From Novosphingobium marinum (GTDB lineage Bacteria; Pseudomonadota; Alphaproteobacteria; Sphingomonadales; Sphingomonadaceae), in contig NZ_JACBZF010000001.1 of the NCBI RefSeq assembly GCF_013408095.1, positions 744,001 through 808,000 on the forward strand: a DNA stretch of 64,000 nt, written 5' to 3'. The stretch's first letter is position 1. Each line of letters starts with the position of its first letter. Below the pieces are notes generated by a model. The model searched no databases and was not told the DNA's origin. It worked only from the letters and a program-made list of their open reading frames with translations. This document shows positions 56,845 to 64,000 of the stretch, piece by piece. A program made the position numbers and the translations under genes.

Positions 56845-59283
56845 TTAGAACATCTTGCGAATGTCTATCCCGATCACGCGTCCACGCGGGTCGCGGAACG
56901 CGGGCTGGTAGGCGTAGGGGATCTCGCCCGCCTCGTTGGTCACGCGCTGGCGACTGTCGAGGATGTTGTCCACGGTAAGCGACACGCGCGTGCCTTCGAG
57001 GAAGGGGTACTTCGCGACCAGCTTCTCCTGCCGGTCGAGGCTGACGAAGAAACGCGCGTTGAGTTCGAACACGCTCCCGAAGCGCAGGTCGCTGCTACCC
57101 GGAGCGCCGCTGGCCGAAACGGTCACCGGTGCGGTCCAGTTGCCGCGCAGGCGCGCCCCCAGTCCCTTGTGGAAGACGCCGCCTTCCAGCTCGAACGAAT
57201 GCCGCGCGACGCCGCCCGCCGCCAGCGCGTCGCCGCCGAGCAGGTCGAGCACCGGGCCGCCTTGCGCGATGGTCGCGGTCTCGGTGAAGCGCCAGGTGTG
57301 GTAGAGCGCCAGGTTCCAGCGTCCGGGCCTGTCGCCGCCGCGTCCCATGAAGCCGCCCGGACCGCCCCGGCCGCGTTGCCGCTCGCCCCGGTCGCGCCCT
57401 GCACGCTGCCCGCGCGCCTCGTCGTCGCCACCGCCGATCTCGCCCGAGAGATTGAGGCCCCAGCGCAACCGCGACGATTCGATCTCGTCGAACGTCACCG
57501 GACGCCGGTCGATGGCGACCAGCGTGCCCGCCGCGTCGCGCGTGACCCGCGAGGGGAATGCCGCTTCGATGGCAGGCGTCAGCAAGGGGAACGACTGGGT
57601 CACGTCGGTCGAACGGTTGCGGAAATATTCGACCACGAGGTTCGAGCGATCGAGGAAAGGAAGGTCCCATTCGGCGGACAGCTTCACGTCGCGCTGCTTT
57701 TCGGCGGCGAGATCGGGATTGCCGCCTGTCGTGATCGCCGCCAGCACGGTGTCTCCGCTGACGAAATCGTAGACCGGCACGTTGCGCGAGACGATCTGCG
57801 GCCCGCCGAGCTGGCCGAGCGAGGGTGCGGCCTCGCTGACGATGTACGTCGCCTGCAGCGTGAGGGTGCCGGTCGGCTTCCAGGTGAGGCCCGTCGTCCA
57901 GTCGCTCAGCGTCCCGAAGTCCGAGAGCCGGTCTACGCCCGCGCTCAGGTTGAGCGTCACGTCGCCGAGGCCCGCCAGCACGTCCTCGCGCTTGCTGGCT
58001 ATGGGCAGCGACAGGTTCGCGCCGCCCGATATCGTGCTGCGGTCGAGCACCAGCGTCGTCCGCCCTGTCCGGGTGTCGCTGCTGCGCGTCCGGTCGTAGT
58101 CGAACCCGGCGTCGAGCGTCAGGGACGCTTCGCCCGCGGGCATGCGGAAAGGCGATCCGCGCAGGGTGGTCAGCGTACCGAGCGCCAGATCCTTCTCGCG
58201 CGCGATATCGCGGCCCGGGCTGCCGGGGACGGGCAGCGGTCCCGCGATGTCGAGCGTTCCGGCCGCCGCCGCGGCGACCAGCGCGGTGACATCCGCGTCG
58301 CGATCGACGAGCGTACGCGCATCGCCGAACGATCCGTCTCCGGTAACCGAAAGCTGCCAGGCGCCCAGCGGCTTGTTGAGCGCGAATCCGGCCTGGTAGG
58401 CGGTCGTGCGCCCGTCTCGGACGAGCGGCCCTGCCAGCGTTCGCACTTCGCTCGTACCGTCGGGACCGGTCAGCAACACCGCGTCGAGGCCCGAGAGCGC
58501 GCGCGTGTCGGTGCGGGTGATCGCGCCGTTGAGGCTTAGCGTGCCGGCCATGCCCTCCTCGCCCAGGCCCGTCGACCACGTTCCGTTGAGTGACATCTGC
58601 CGCGATTCGTCGATCAGGCTGCGGAATGCGGCAGGGTCCGGATCGCCGGACACGGTCGGCGCTTCGTCGGGATCGGAAAGGCCGCGCTCGGCCTCGGTCA
58701 GCAGCGTCGTCTTCTCGATTTCCGCCTCGAGGTTGAGGCGGCTCGGCCCGTCGATTCTCAGCAGGCCGCCCTCCAGTTCCCAGTCGGCGAAACCGCCGCG
58801 TGTTGGCATGTCGTATTCGCCGGCAAGCGTGGTGCTCGAGAAATCGTCCTTGAGGATGAAGTTCACGACTCGCTGGTTGGGCACATAGCCAAAACGCAGC
58901 GCGACTTCCTCGGGAAGCACTTCCAGCCTGCGGATCGCCTCGGGCGGGATGCCGCGAAGTTCGCGAAAGCTGGAAACGCGCTGGCCGTTCAGGAGCACCA
59001 CGGGCCTGCTGCCGCCCCGCCCGCGACCCGAACCGGTCTGCGGGCTGATCGCGGTGAGCAGGTCGTCGATGGTGGCCGCGCCGTAGGCCGCGACATCCTC
59101 CTCGTCCAGGGTGAGGATCGGCGGTTGCGGGGCATCGACCTGGCCGCGCAGCCGCGTCGCGACGACGACGATGTCCTCGCCCTGTGTGACGATCTGGTTG
59201 TCTTCCGGAGCCGGTGCGGGGGCTTGCTGGGCCAGTGCCGGCGCGGACACCAGCGCAAGCGACAGCAGGGATATTCGTTGCAA
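56845..59283 (-). CDS. TonB-dependent receptor-like outer membrane protein
   Basis: An 812-residue outer-membrane protein with a signal peptide (SLLSLALVSAPALAQ), an N-terminal plug domain ([49 protein letters not shown]) and a beta-barrel that ends in the aromatic residue Phe. An Arg/Gly-rich loop occupies about residues 619-655. The substrate is unknown and no TonB box is obvious. The TTG at 59281-59283 has AGGA six bases upstream and starts the signal peptide exactly. Confidence 0.87.
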   Translation of the reverse strand: MQRISLLSLALVSAPALAQQAPAPAPEDNQIVTQGEDIVVVATRLRGQVDAPQPPILTLDEEDVAAYGAATIDDLLTAISPQTGSGRGRGGSRPVVLLNGQRVSSFRELRGIPPEAIRRLEVLPEEVALRFGYVPNQRVVNFILKDDFSSTTLAGEYDMPTRGGFADWELEGGLLRIDGPSRLNLEAEIEKTTLLTEAERGLSDPDEAPTVSGDPDPAAFRSLIDESRQMSLNGTWSTGLGEEGMAGTLSLNGAITRTDTRALSGLDAVLLTGPDGTSEVRTLAGPLVRDGRTTAYQAGFALNKPLGAWQLSVTGDGSFGDARTLVDRDADVTALVAAAAAGTLDIAGPLPVPGSPGRDIAREKDLALGTLTTLRGSPFRMPAGEASLTLDAGFDYDRTRSSDTRTGRTTLVLDRSTISGGANLSLPIASKREDVLAGLGDVTLNLSAGVDRLSDFGTLSDWTTGLTWKPTGTLTLQATYIVSEAAPSLGQLGGPQIVSRNVPVYDFVSGDTVLAAITTGGNPDLAAEKQRDVKLSAEWDLPFLDRSNLVVEYFRNRSTDVTQSFPLLTPAIEAAFPSRVTRDAAGTLVAIDRRPVTFDEIESSRLRWGLNLSGEIGGGDDEARGQRAGRDRGERQRGRGGPGGFMGRGGDRPGRWNLALYHTWRFTETATIAQGGPVLDLLGGDALAAGGVARHSFELEGGVFHKGLGARLRGNWTAPVTVSASGAPGSSDLRFGSVFELNARFFVSLDRQEKLVAKYPFLEGTRVSLTVDNILDSRQRVTNEAGEIPYAYQPAFRDPRGRVIGIDIRKMF

Positions 59284-59503
59284 GGAGGGTCCTTTCGAAA
59301 CCGAATTCGTACAAACCCTTCCCTGTCCATGCGGTTGCCAGCCCGCCGCGACATCGGCAAGCAGTCTGGCGTAACAAATTGTCGCAGGCACGTGCCAACT
59401 CTCGCAACTTCGCCGCAACGCACGGCAAGGCTTTCCTTTTCGGGCGGCGAAAGCTATGGCGCGCCGCGACGTTACACAGAGAAGAACTGGATACAGATCG
59501 CCT

Positions 59504-59749
59504 ATGGCGAAAGAAGAACTCCTGGAAATGCGGGGCAAGGTGGTCGAACTGCTCCCCAACGCGATGTTCCGTGTCGAACTCGAAAACGGCCACGAGATCC
59601 TCGGCCACACCGCCGGGAAGATGCGCAAGAACCGCATCCGCGTGCTCGTCGGAGACGAAGTGCTCGTCGAGCTTACCCCCTACGACCTGACCAAGGGCCG
59701 GATCACCTACCGCTTCATGCCCGGACGCGGCGGCCCTCCGGGCTACTGA
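59504..59749 (+). CDS. infA: Translation initiation factor IF-1
   Basis: An 81-residue S1-type OB-fold protein that occupies the ribosomal A site during initiation. It has [45 protein letters not shown] and [11 protein letters not shown], with a short Gly/Pro tail ([10 protein letters not shown]) beyond the 72 residues of E. coli. The ATG at 59504 marks the standard N-terminus; a longer frame is open upstream. It opens the infA-maf-RNase-yacG run. Confidence 0.96.
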   Translation: MAKEELLEMRGKVVELLPNAMFRVELENGHEILGHTAGKMRKNRIRVLVGDEVLVELTPYDLTKGRITYRFMPGRGGPPGY

Positions 59750-59753
59750 TCCC

Positions 59754-60347
59754 TTGGCGGAGAATGGCGGCGCGCAGGCGCCCGCCCTCGTCCTCGGCTC
59801 CGCCAGCCCCCGCCGGCGCGAACTGCTGGCGCGCATCGGCATCGAGCCTGCGCGCGTAATCGCGGCCGATATCGACGAGACACCCCGCGACCGCGAAGTC
59901 CCGCGCGACTACGCCCTGCGCATGGCCCGCGAGAAAGCCGCCGCGATCGCCGGCGACGGTGCGCACGTGATTGCCGGCGATACCGTCGTGGCGCTGGGAC
60001 GGCGCATCCTGCCCAAGGCTGAGGACGAGAGCACCGCGCGCCGCTGCCTGTCGCTCCTGTCGGGGCGGCGTCACCGGGTCTTTTCCGCCGTCGCCCTCGC
60101 TTCGCCCGATGGCCGCGTGCGCGACAGGCTGTCCGAGACGATCGTGCGCTTCAAGCCGCTCTCCGACGCGGAGATCGACAGTTACATCGCAACCGGCGAA
60201 TGGCACGGCAAGGCAGGCGGGTACGCCATCCAGGGCAGCGCCGAGGGCCTGATTGCGTGGATCAGCGGCAGCCATTCGGGCGTCGTCGGATTGCCCCTGT
60301 TCGAAACCCGCGCGCTCCTGAAATCCGCAGGCTTCCCGATTGGCTGA
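59754..60347 (+). CDS. maf: Maf-like nucleoside triphosphate pyrophosphatase
   Basis: A 197-residue house-cleaning pyrophosphatase of the Maf family that removes non-canonical dTTP/UTP-type or m7GTP nucleotides. Typical segments are LGSASPRRRELLARIG, AGDTVVALGRRILPKA and GKAGGYAIQGSAEGLI with the EADTTV-like core. The only in-frame start is TTG at 59754, 4 nt after infA. It overlaps the next gene. Confidence 0.93.
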   Translation: MAENGGAQAPALVLGSASPRRRELLARIGIEPARVIAADIDETPRDREVPRDYALRMAREKAAAIAGDGAHVIAGDTVVALGRRILPKAEDESTARRCLSLLSGRRHRVFSAVALASPDGRVRDRLSETIVRFKPLSDAEIDSYIATGEWHGKAGGYAIQGSAEGLIAWISGSHSGVVGLPLFETRALLKSAGFPIG

Positions 60348-61326
60348 GCGGGCCGCCACCGGCTGGCAGGTCGAGCGCGGCATCGGCGAGGACCGCGCGG
60401 TGCTGTTCCGGCACGGCGAACCCGTCGCCGCGAAAATCGACTGGCACGGCGGGCTCTCGCCCGGCGCAGTGATCGATGCCGTGCTCGTCTCGCGCGCGGC
60501 CGGTTCTCGGCGCGGAACCGCGATGGCGAGCGGCGAGGAACTGCTCGTCGAGGGCCTGCCCAGGGAAGCGAGCGAAGGCGCGCCGATCCGGCTCGAAATC
60601 GTACGCGCGGCCATGTCCGAGGCAGGCCGGGGCAAGCATGCGCGGGCGCGTCCGTCTGGCGAAGCGCTGCGTCCGGCCCCGGCGCTCGCGGAGCTGCTCG
60701 CGCACGATGACGAGCCGGTCGCAACGGTCCGCCGGTTCTCGCCCGACTGCTGGTCGGACATCGCTGCGGATGCAAGCGCCGGCGAGATCGCGTTCGACGG
60801 CGGCACGCTTGTCCTCGGTCCAACGCCGGGAATGACCGTGATCGACATCGACGGGACGTTGCCGCCGGCCAAACTGGCGCTCGCAGCCGTCCCGGCGGTC
60901 GCGCGCGCGATCCGGTTGCTCGATCTCGGCGGATCGATCGGGATCGACTTCCCGACGCTCGCATCCCGGGCCGAGCGCAAGACGGTCGACGAGGCACTGG
61001 CCGGGGCGCTGGGCGACTGGCCGCACGAGCGCACCGCGATGAACGGCTTCGGCTTCGTGCAGGTCGTCGCGCGACAGGCACGTCCCTCGCTGCTGCACAG
61101 GGCACGCTACGATGCGTCCGCATGGGCCGCGCGGTTCCTCCTCCGACAGGCCGAGGCGCTGACCGATCCAGGCGCGATCCTGCTTGCCGCGCATCCGGCG
61201 ACGCTTTGCGCGATCTCGCCTTCCTGGATCGAGGAACTGGCCCGCCGAACCGGACGCGAGGTGCGCACGGAAGCGCGGCCCGACCTTGCGATCCGCTGCG
61301 GCCTTGCCCAAGTGGTGCCGCGATGA
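60340..61326 (+). CDS. RNase E/G-family ribonuclease, short form
   Basis: A 328-residue protein corresponding to the catalytic part of RNase E/G. The catalytic aspartates lie in MTVIDIDGT and SIGIDFPTL, and LDLGGSIGIDF matches RNase E's LGG-IVIDF. The S1 module is shortened, and the CPxCxGxG zinc-link and the tail of RNase G/E are absent. A housekeeping RNase E elsewhere is expected. The TTG start overlaps the maf stop. Substrates unknown. Confidence 0.82.
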   Translation: MAERAATGWQVERGIGEDRAVLFRHGEPVAAKIDWHGGLSPGAVIDAVLVSRAAGSRRGTAMASGEELLVEGLPREASEGAPIRLEIVRAAMSEAGRGKHARARPSGEALRPAPALAELLAHDDEPVATVRRFSPDCWSDIAADASAGEIAFDGGTLVLGPTPGMTVIDIDGTLPPAKLALAAVPAVARAIRLLDLGGSIGIDFPTLASRAERKTVDEALAGALGDWPHERTAMNGFGFVQVVARQARPSLLHRARYDASAWAARFLLRQAEALTDPGAILLAAHPATLCAISPSWIEELARRTGREVRTEARPDLAIRCGLAQVVPR

Positions 61327-61481
61327 CCAAGCAGCCCCAGCGCAAATGCCCGATCTGCGGCAAGGTCCGCAGCGACGAACACGCTCCCTTCTGCTCGAGC
61401 CGGTGCCGCGACCGCGACCTGCTCAAGTGGCTCGACGACGGCTATTCGCTGCCCGGTCCGCCCGCTCCGCCCGAAGAGTGA
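61323..61481 (+). CDS. yacG: DNA gyrase inhibitor YacG
   Basis: A 52-residue zinc-ribbon protein. The four cysteines are Cys9, Cys12, Cys24 and Cys28 (KCPICGK and FCSSRCRDRDLLKWL). E. coli YacG binds GyrB and blocks DNA binding. The ATG at 61323 overlaps the ribonuclease stop (ATGA). It ends 101 nt before the tRNA. Confidence 0.94.
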   Translation: MTKQPQRKCPICGKVRSDEHAPFCSSRCRDRDLLKWLDDGYSLPGPPAPPEE

Positions 61482-61503
61482 CGTTTTAAGTGAAGTTGGG
61501 GGC

Positions 61504-61532
61504 TTGCAATGCATGCGAGCCTTCGCCATAGG
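61504..61532 (+). promoter_or_regulatory. Candidate promoter of tRNA-Phe
   Basis: TTGCAA (61504-61509), a 17-nt spacer and CATAGG (61527-61532) lie 51 nt before the tRNA. The -35 matches alphaproteobacterial stable-RNA promoters reasonably, the -10 only partly. Confidence 0.35.
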
Positions 61533-61582
61533 CGCTGCTCCAACCGCTCGCCGGTCCGCAAAAGGACCGTCGCCGCAGCGAT

Positions 61583-61658
61583 GCCCGGGTAGCTCAGTTG
61601 GTAGAGCATACGACTGAAAATCGTAGTGTCGGTGGTTCGATTCCGCCCCCGGGCACCA
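61583..61658 (+). tRNA. tRNA-Phe (GAA)
   Basis: A complete cloverleaf: acceptor GCCCGGG pairing with CCCGGGC, D-arm GCTC-AGTTGGTA-GAGC, anticodon stem ACGA/TCGT with loop CTGAAAA (anticodon GAA), T-arm GGTTCGATTCC in GGTGGTTCGATTCCGCC, discriminator A and encoded CCA. The gene is single copy in this window. Confidence 0.98.
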
Positions 61659-61674
61659 CTCTTCCCAAGGCCTT

Positions 61675-62406
61675 TCAGCCCAGCGCCGCGACCCTTTCCA
61701 GCACCATCCCGGCATGTTCGGGCCGGCAGATGAGCAGGTCCGGCTTGTAGGTATCGAGGTGGTTGTAGACGAGCGGGCTGCCGTCGATGCGCGAGCAGTG
61801 CAGCCCGTGCGCCTTTGCCACGGCCACGGGCGCACAATTGTCCCACTCGAACTGGCCGCCCGAGTGCAGGTAAATATCTGCCTCGCCCCTGACGATCGCC
61901 ATCGCCTTCGCTCCTGCCGACCCCATCGGGACAAGTTCGGCGCCGATCGCTTCGGCAACCGCGACCGCTTCGCTTGCGGGGCGCGTCCGGCTGACGACCA
62001 TGCGCAGCGGCTCCCCGGTGGGCGGAAGCGGCGCGGGCGCGTCGCTGCGCAGCGTCACGCCCAGCCCCGGAAGCGCCACCGCACCGATAGCGGCCTCTCC
62101 GCCGATGGAAAGCCCGATGTGCACCGCCCAGTCGGACCGCTCCTCGCCGTATTCGCGCGTGCCGTCGACCGGATCGACGATCCAGACACGCTCCTTCGAA
62201 AGGCGTTCCTGCGTGTCCTTGCTTTCCTCGGACAGCAGGCCGTCGTCGGGCCGGTTGTGGCGCAGGGCGTGGCAGATGAACTGGTTCGCCGTTTCGTCGC
62301 CTGCATTCCCGAGCGGCTTGCCTTCGAGAAGCGAGGACCGGCGCACCGCGAGCAACAGTTCGCCGGCGGCGTGCGCAACGCGCGCCGCGAGTTCGGCATC
62401 GGTCAT
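61675..62406 (-). CDS. cysQ: 3'(2'),5'-bisphosphate nucleotidase CysQ-like
   Basis: Inositol monophosphatase-fold enzyme of 243 residues, expected to remove the PAP left by sulfotransfer and PAPS reduction. Lithium-sensitive signature: GLLSEESKD, WIVDPVDGTREY (metal Asp), and the C-terminal GGQFEWDNCAPVAVAKA. GAAGGA precedes the ATG at 62404-62406. It is last in the cysNC-DUF2061-cysQ operon, which supports the role. Confidence 0.9.
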   Translation of the reverse strand: MTDAELAARVAHAAGELLLAVRRSSLLEGKPLGNAGDETANQFICHALRHNRPDDGLLSEESKDTQERLSKERVWIVDPVDGTREYGEERSDWAVHIGLSIGGEAAIGAVALPGLGVTLRSDAPAPLPPTGEPLRMVVSRTRPASEAVAVAEAIGAELVPMGSAGAKAMAIVRGEADIYLHSGGQFEWDNCAPVAVAKAHGLHCSRIDGSPLVYNHLDTYKPDLLICRPEHAGMVLERVAALG

Positions 62407-62416
62407 CGAATTTCCT

Positions 62417-62665
62417 TCAGATCTTTGCCGCAGGATCAGCGGCCTCTTCGCTTTTGACGCCCCACTTGATGGCGCTCCACACCCGTTCGTGACCGTAATA
62501 GAGGAACATCTTGGTGATGACCTCGGTCGTAGCGATCGCTCCTGCGGCCTTGGGACTCCCGGTGAACAGCCAGCTCAGCAGGAAGGTGTCGACGCTGCCA
62601 AGCACGCGCCAGCTCAGCGCCTTGGCGAACGAACGCTGGTGTGCTTCCCGCCCCCCGAGAAGCAT
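62417..62665 (-). CDS. DUF2061 family small membrane protein
   Basis: An 82-residue protein of the DUF2061 family: the text RSFAKALSWRVLGSVDTFLLSWLFTG followed by AIATTEVITKMFLYYGHERVW is diagnostic. It has two hydrophobic segments. In many proteobacteria the gene stands beside cysN/cysC or cysQ, as here, but the function is unknown; a role in sulfate or APS metabolism is inferred only from this neighbourhood. Confidence 0.88.
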   Translation of the reverse strand: MLLGGREAHQRSFAKALSWRVLGSVDTFLLSWLFTGSPKAAGAIATTEVITKMFLYYGHERVWSAIKWGVKSEEAADPAAKI

Positions 62666-62675
62666 CAGCCCGCGC

Positions 62676-64000
62676 TCACCTGTCGCCCAGCAGCGTGTCG
62701 ACCACCAGGTCGGCTGCTTCCTGCGGGCTCATCGCGGTCGTGTCGATGCGGATTTCGGGGCTTTCCGGCGCTTCGTAGGGCGAGTCTATGCCCGTGAAAT
62801 TCTTGAGTTCGCCGGCCCGCGCCTTCTTGTAGAGGCCCTTTTCGTCACGCTCTTCGGCCACCGAAAGCGGCGTATCGACGAAGATCTCGATGAATTCCCC
62901 CTCAGGCATCATGGCGCGAACCATATCGCGCTCAGCCCGGAAAGGCGAGATGAACGCCGTAATCGCGATCAGGCCCGCATCCGCCATGAGCTTCGCGACT
63001 TCGCCGATGCGCCGGATATTCTCGATCCGGTCGGCCTCGGTGAAGCCCAGGTCCTTGTTGAGACCGTGCCGCACGTTGTCGCCGTCGAGCAGGAAAGTAT
63101 GCCGGTTCATCCGGTAGAGCTTCTTCTCGACCAGGTTGGCGATGGTCGACTTGCCCGAACCCGAAAGCCCGGTGAACCACAGCACTGCGGGTACCTGGTT
63201 CTTCATGTCGGCGCGGGCCTTGCGGCTGATGTCGATCGCCTGCCAGTGCACGTTCTGCGCACGCCGCAGCGAGAAGTTGAGCATCCCCGCAGCGACCGTG
63301 GCGTTGCTCATCTTGTCGATCAGGATGAACCCGCCAAGCGCCTGGTTGTCGGCATAGGGCTCGAACACGATGGGCTTGTCGGTAAAAACCTCGGCCACGC
63401 CGATCTCGTTGAGTTGCAGCGTCTTGGCAGCCATGTGTGAAAGCGTGCCTACGTTCAACGTGTACTTCGGCTGCTGAACGGTGGCGGAAACGGTCTGCGT
63501 GCCGATCTTGAGCCAGTAGGCGCGGCCGACATGCAGCGATTCGTCGTTCATCCAGACGAGGGTCGCCTCGAACTGGTCCGACGTCTGCGGCGGATCGTCT
63601 GCCGACGCGATCACACTGCCGCGCGAGCAGTCGATCTCGTCGGCTAGGCAGATCGTCACCGACTGTCCCGCGACGGCGCTGTCGAGGTCTCCGTCCATGG
63701 TCACGATGCGGCTTACCGTGCTGGTCTTGCCCGAAGGAAGTACGCGCACGCGGTCTCCCGGTGTAACGCCCCCGCTGGCGACGAGGCCCGAGAAGCCCCG
63801 GAAATCGAGGTTCGGGCGATTGACCCACTGGACCGGCATGCGGAATGGCTTTCGCAGCGCGACACTCGTATCGACCTCGACCGTTTCGAGATGATCGACG
63901 AGCGTCGGCCCTTCGTACCAGGGCGTGTTCTGCGAAAGCGACGTGATGTTGTCGCCCCTGAAACCCGAAATGGGCATGGGAACGAAGTCCGCGATCCCGA
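62676..64000 (-). CDS. cysNC: Sulfate adenylyltransferase subunit 1 / APS kinase fusion (3' part)
   Basis: Sulfate activation: the CysN GTPase half with CysD makes APS, and the CysC half phosphorylates it to PAPS. The frame continues through the right edge; the upstream residues ([16 protein letters not shown]) belong to the CysN EF-Tu-like part, so the P-loop of CysN is outside. About 441 C-terminal residues are present. CysN domains 2-3 run to about residue 240 of this fragment, then the APS kinase starts with [17 protein letters not shown] and shows [31 protein letters not shown] and FVDTPL. Confidence 0.95.
   Translation of the reverse strand, partial: GIADFVPMPISGFRGDNITSLSQNTPWYEGPTLVDHLETVEVDTSVALRKPFRMPVQWVNRPNLDFRGFSGLVASGGVTPGDRVRVLPSGKTSTVSRIVTMDGDLDSAVAGQSVTICLADEIDCSRGSVIASADDPPQTSDQFEATLVWMNDESLHVGRAYWLKIGTQTVSATVQQPKYTLNVGTLSHMAAKTLQLNEIGVAEVFTDKPIVFEPYADNQALGGFILIDKMSNATVAAGMLNFSLRRAQNVHWQAIDISRKARADMKNQVPAVLWFTGLSGSGKSTIANLVEKKLYRMNRHTFLLDGDNVRHGLNKDLGFTEADRIENIRRIGEVAKLMADAGLIAITAFISPFRAERDMVRAMMPEGEFIEIFVDTPLSVAEERDEKGLYKKARAGELKNFTGIDSPYEAPESPEIRIDTTAMSPQEAADLVVDTLLGDR

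Overview
The window is a gene-dense, GC-rich stretch of alphaproteobacterial chromosome. The closest fit is the order Sphingomonadales, probably Erythrobacteraceae. Pointers are a CcrM-type GANTC methyltransferase, the pckA/chvI-chvG-hprK-rapZ-EIIA-HPr block, a split proton-translocating transhydrogenase preceded by a 40-residue cytochrome oxidase subunit IV-like protein, a cysN-cysC fusion, and frequent TTG starts. I assign the lineage from gene content only. I see no prophage, insertion sequence, CRISPR array or rRNA. There is one tRNA (Phe, GAA).

Layout. 1-3404 (minus): 5' part of gcvT behind a tandem glycine riboswitch, then an SDR-like protein, a dGTPase-like HD hydrolase and a racemase-family protein. 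3484-6857 (minus): operon of a COX4-like mini-protein, pntA1, pntA2, pntB and a small lipoprotein. 7000-12926: a sigma-54-type activator with a variant GAFTGA loop, a Crp/Fnr regulator, folP, ccrM and a sulfotransferase. 12943-18343: rnhB, a sugar dehydrogenase lipoprotein, a GNAT protein, DUF1285, NUDIX, CCA-adding enzyme and a retropepsin-like protease. 18340-28832: parC, a PfpI protein, a ferredoxin with two tandem cysteine desulfurases, an alpha/beta hydrolase, a DUF885 peptidase-like lipoprotein and pckA.

29072-34373 (plus) is a tight operon: the ChvI/ChvG two-component pair, HPr kinase, RapZ, EIIA(Man), HPr and an rRNA/tRNA methyltransferase. It looks like a regulatory phosphotransferase branch, because no sugar permease is present. 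A repeat-rich convergent gap (34374-34611) follows. 34612-40031 holds rmuC, def, recR, fmt, truA and cobS. An HxlR-controlled detoxification-like cassette (GST, DUF1428, VOC, GST, GFA; 40085-43811) sits between cobS and the J-domain/bolA pair. 44467-51300 is bolA, pirin, hisG, hisD, nusB, thiL and hppA, closed by a strong terminator.

51407-59283 carries a CelD-like GNAT, a ZIP transporter, an AI-2E family permease whose 3' end overlaps a DUF1232 gene by 147 nt, uvrC and a TonB-dependent receptor. 59504-61658 is infA, maf, an RNase E/G-like core, yacG and tRNA-Phe. The right edge (61675-64000, minus) is a sulfate assimilation operon: cysNC (cut by the window end), DUF2061 and a cysQ-like phosphatase.

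Most of this is core genome. The points most worth a second look are the regulatory sites upstream of ccrM, the variant catalytic or contact residues in the racemase and the sigma-54 activator, the cassette between cobS and bolA, the overlapping convergent genes, and the repeat-rich gap at 34.4 kb.
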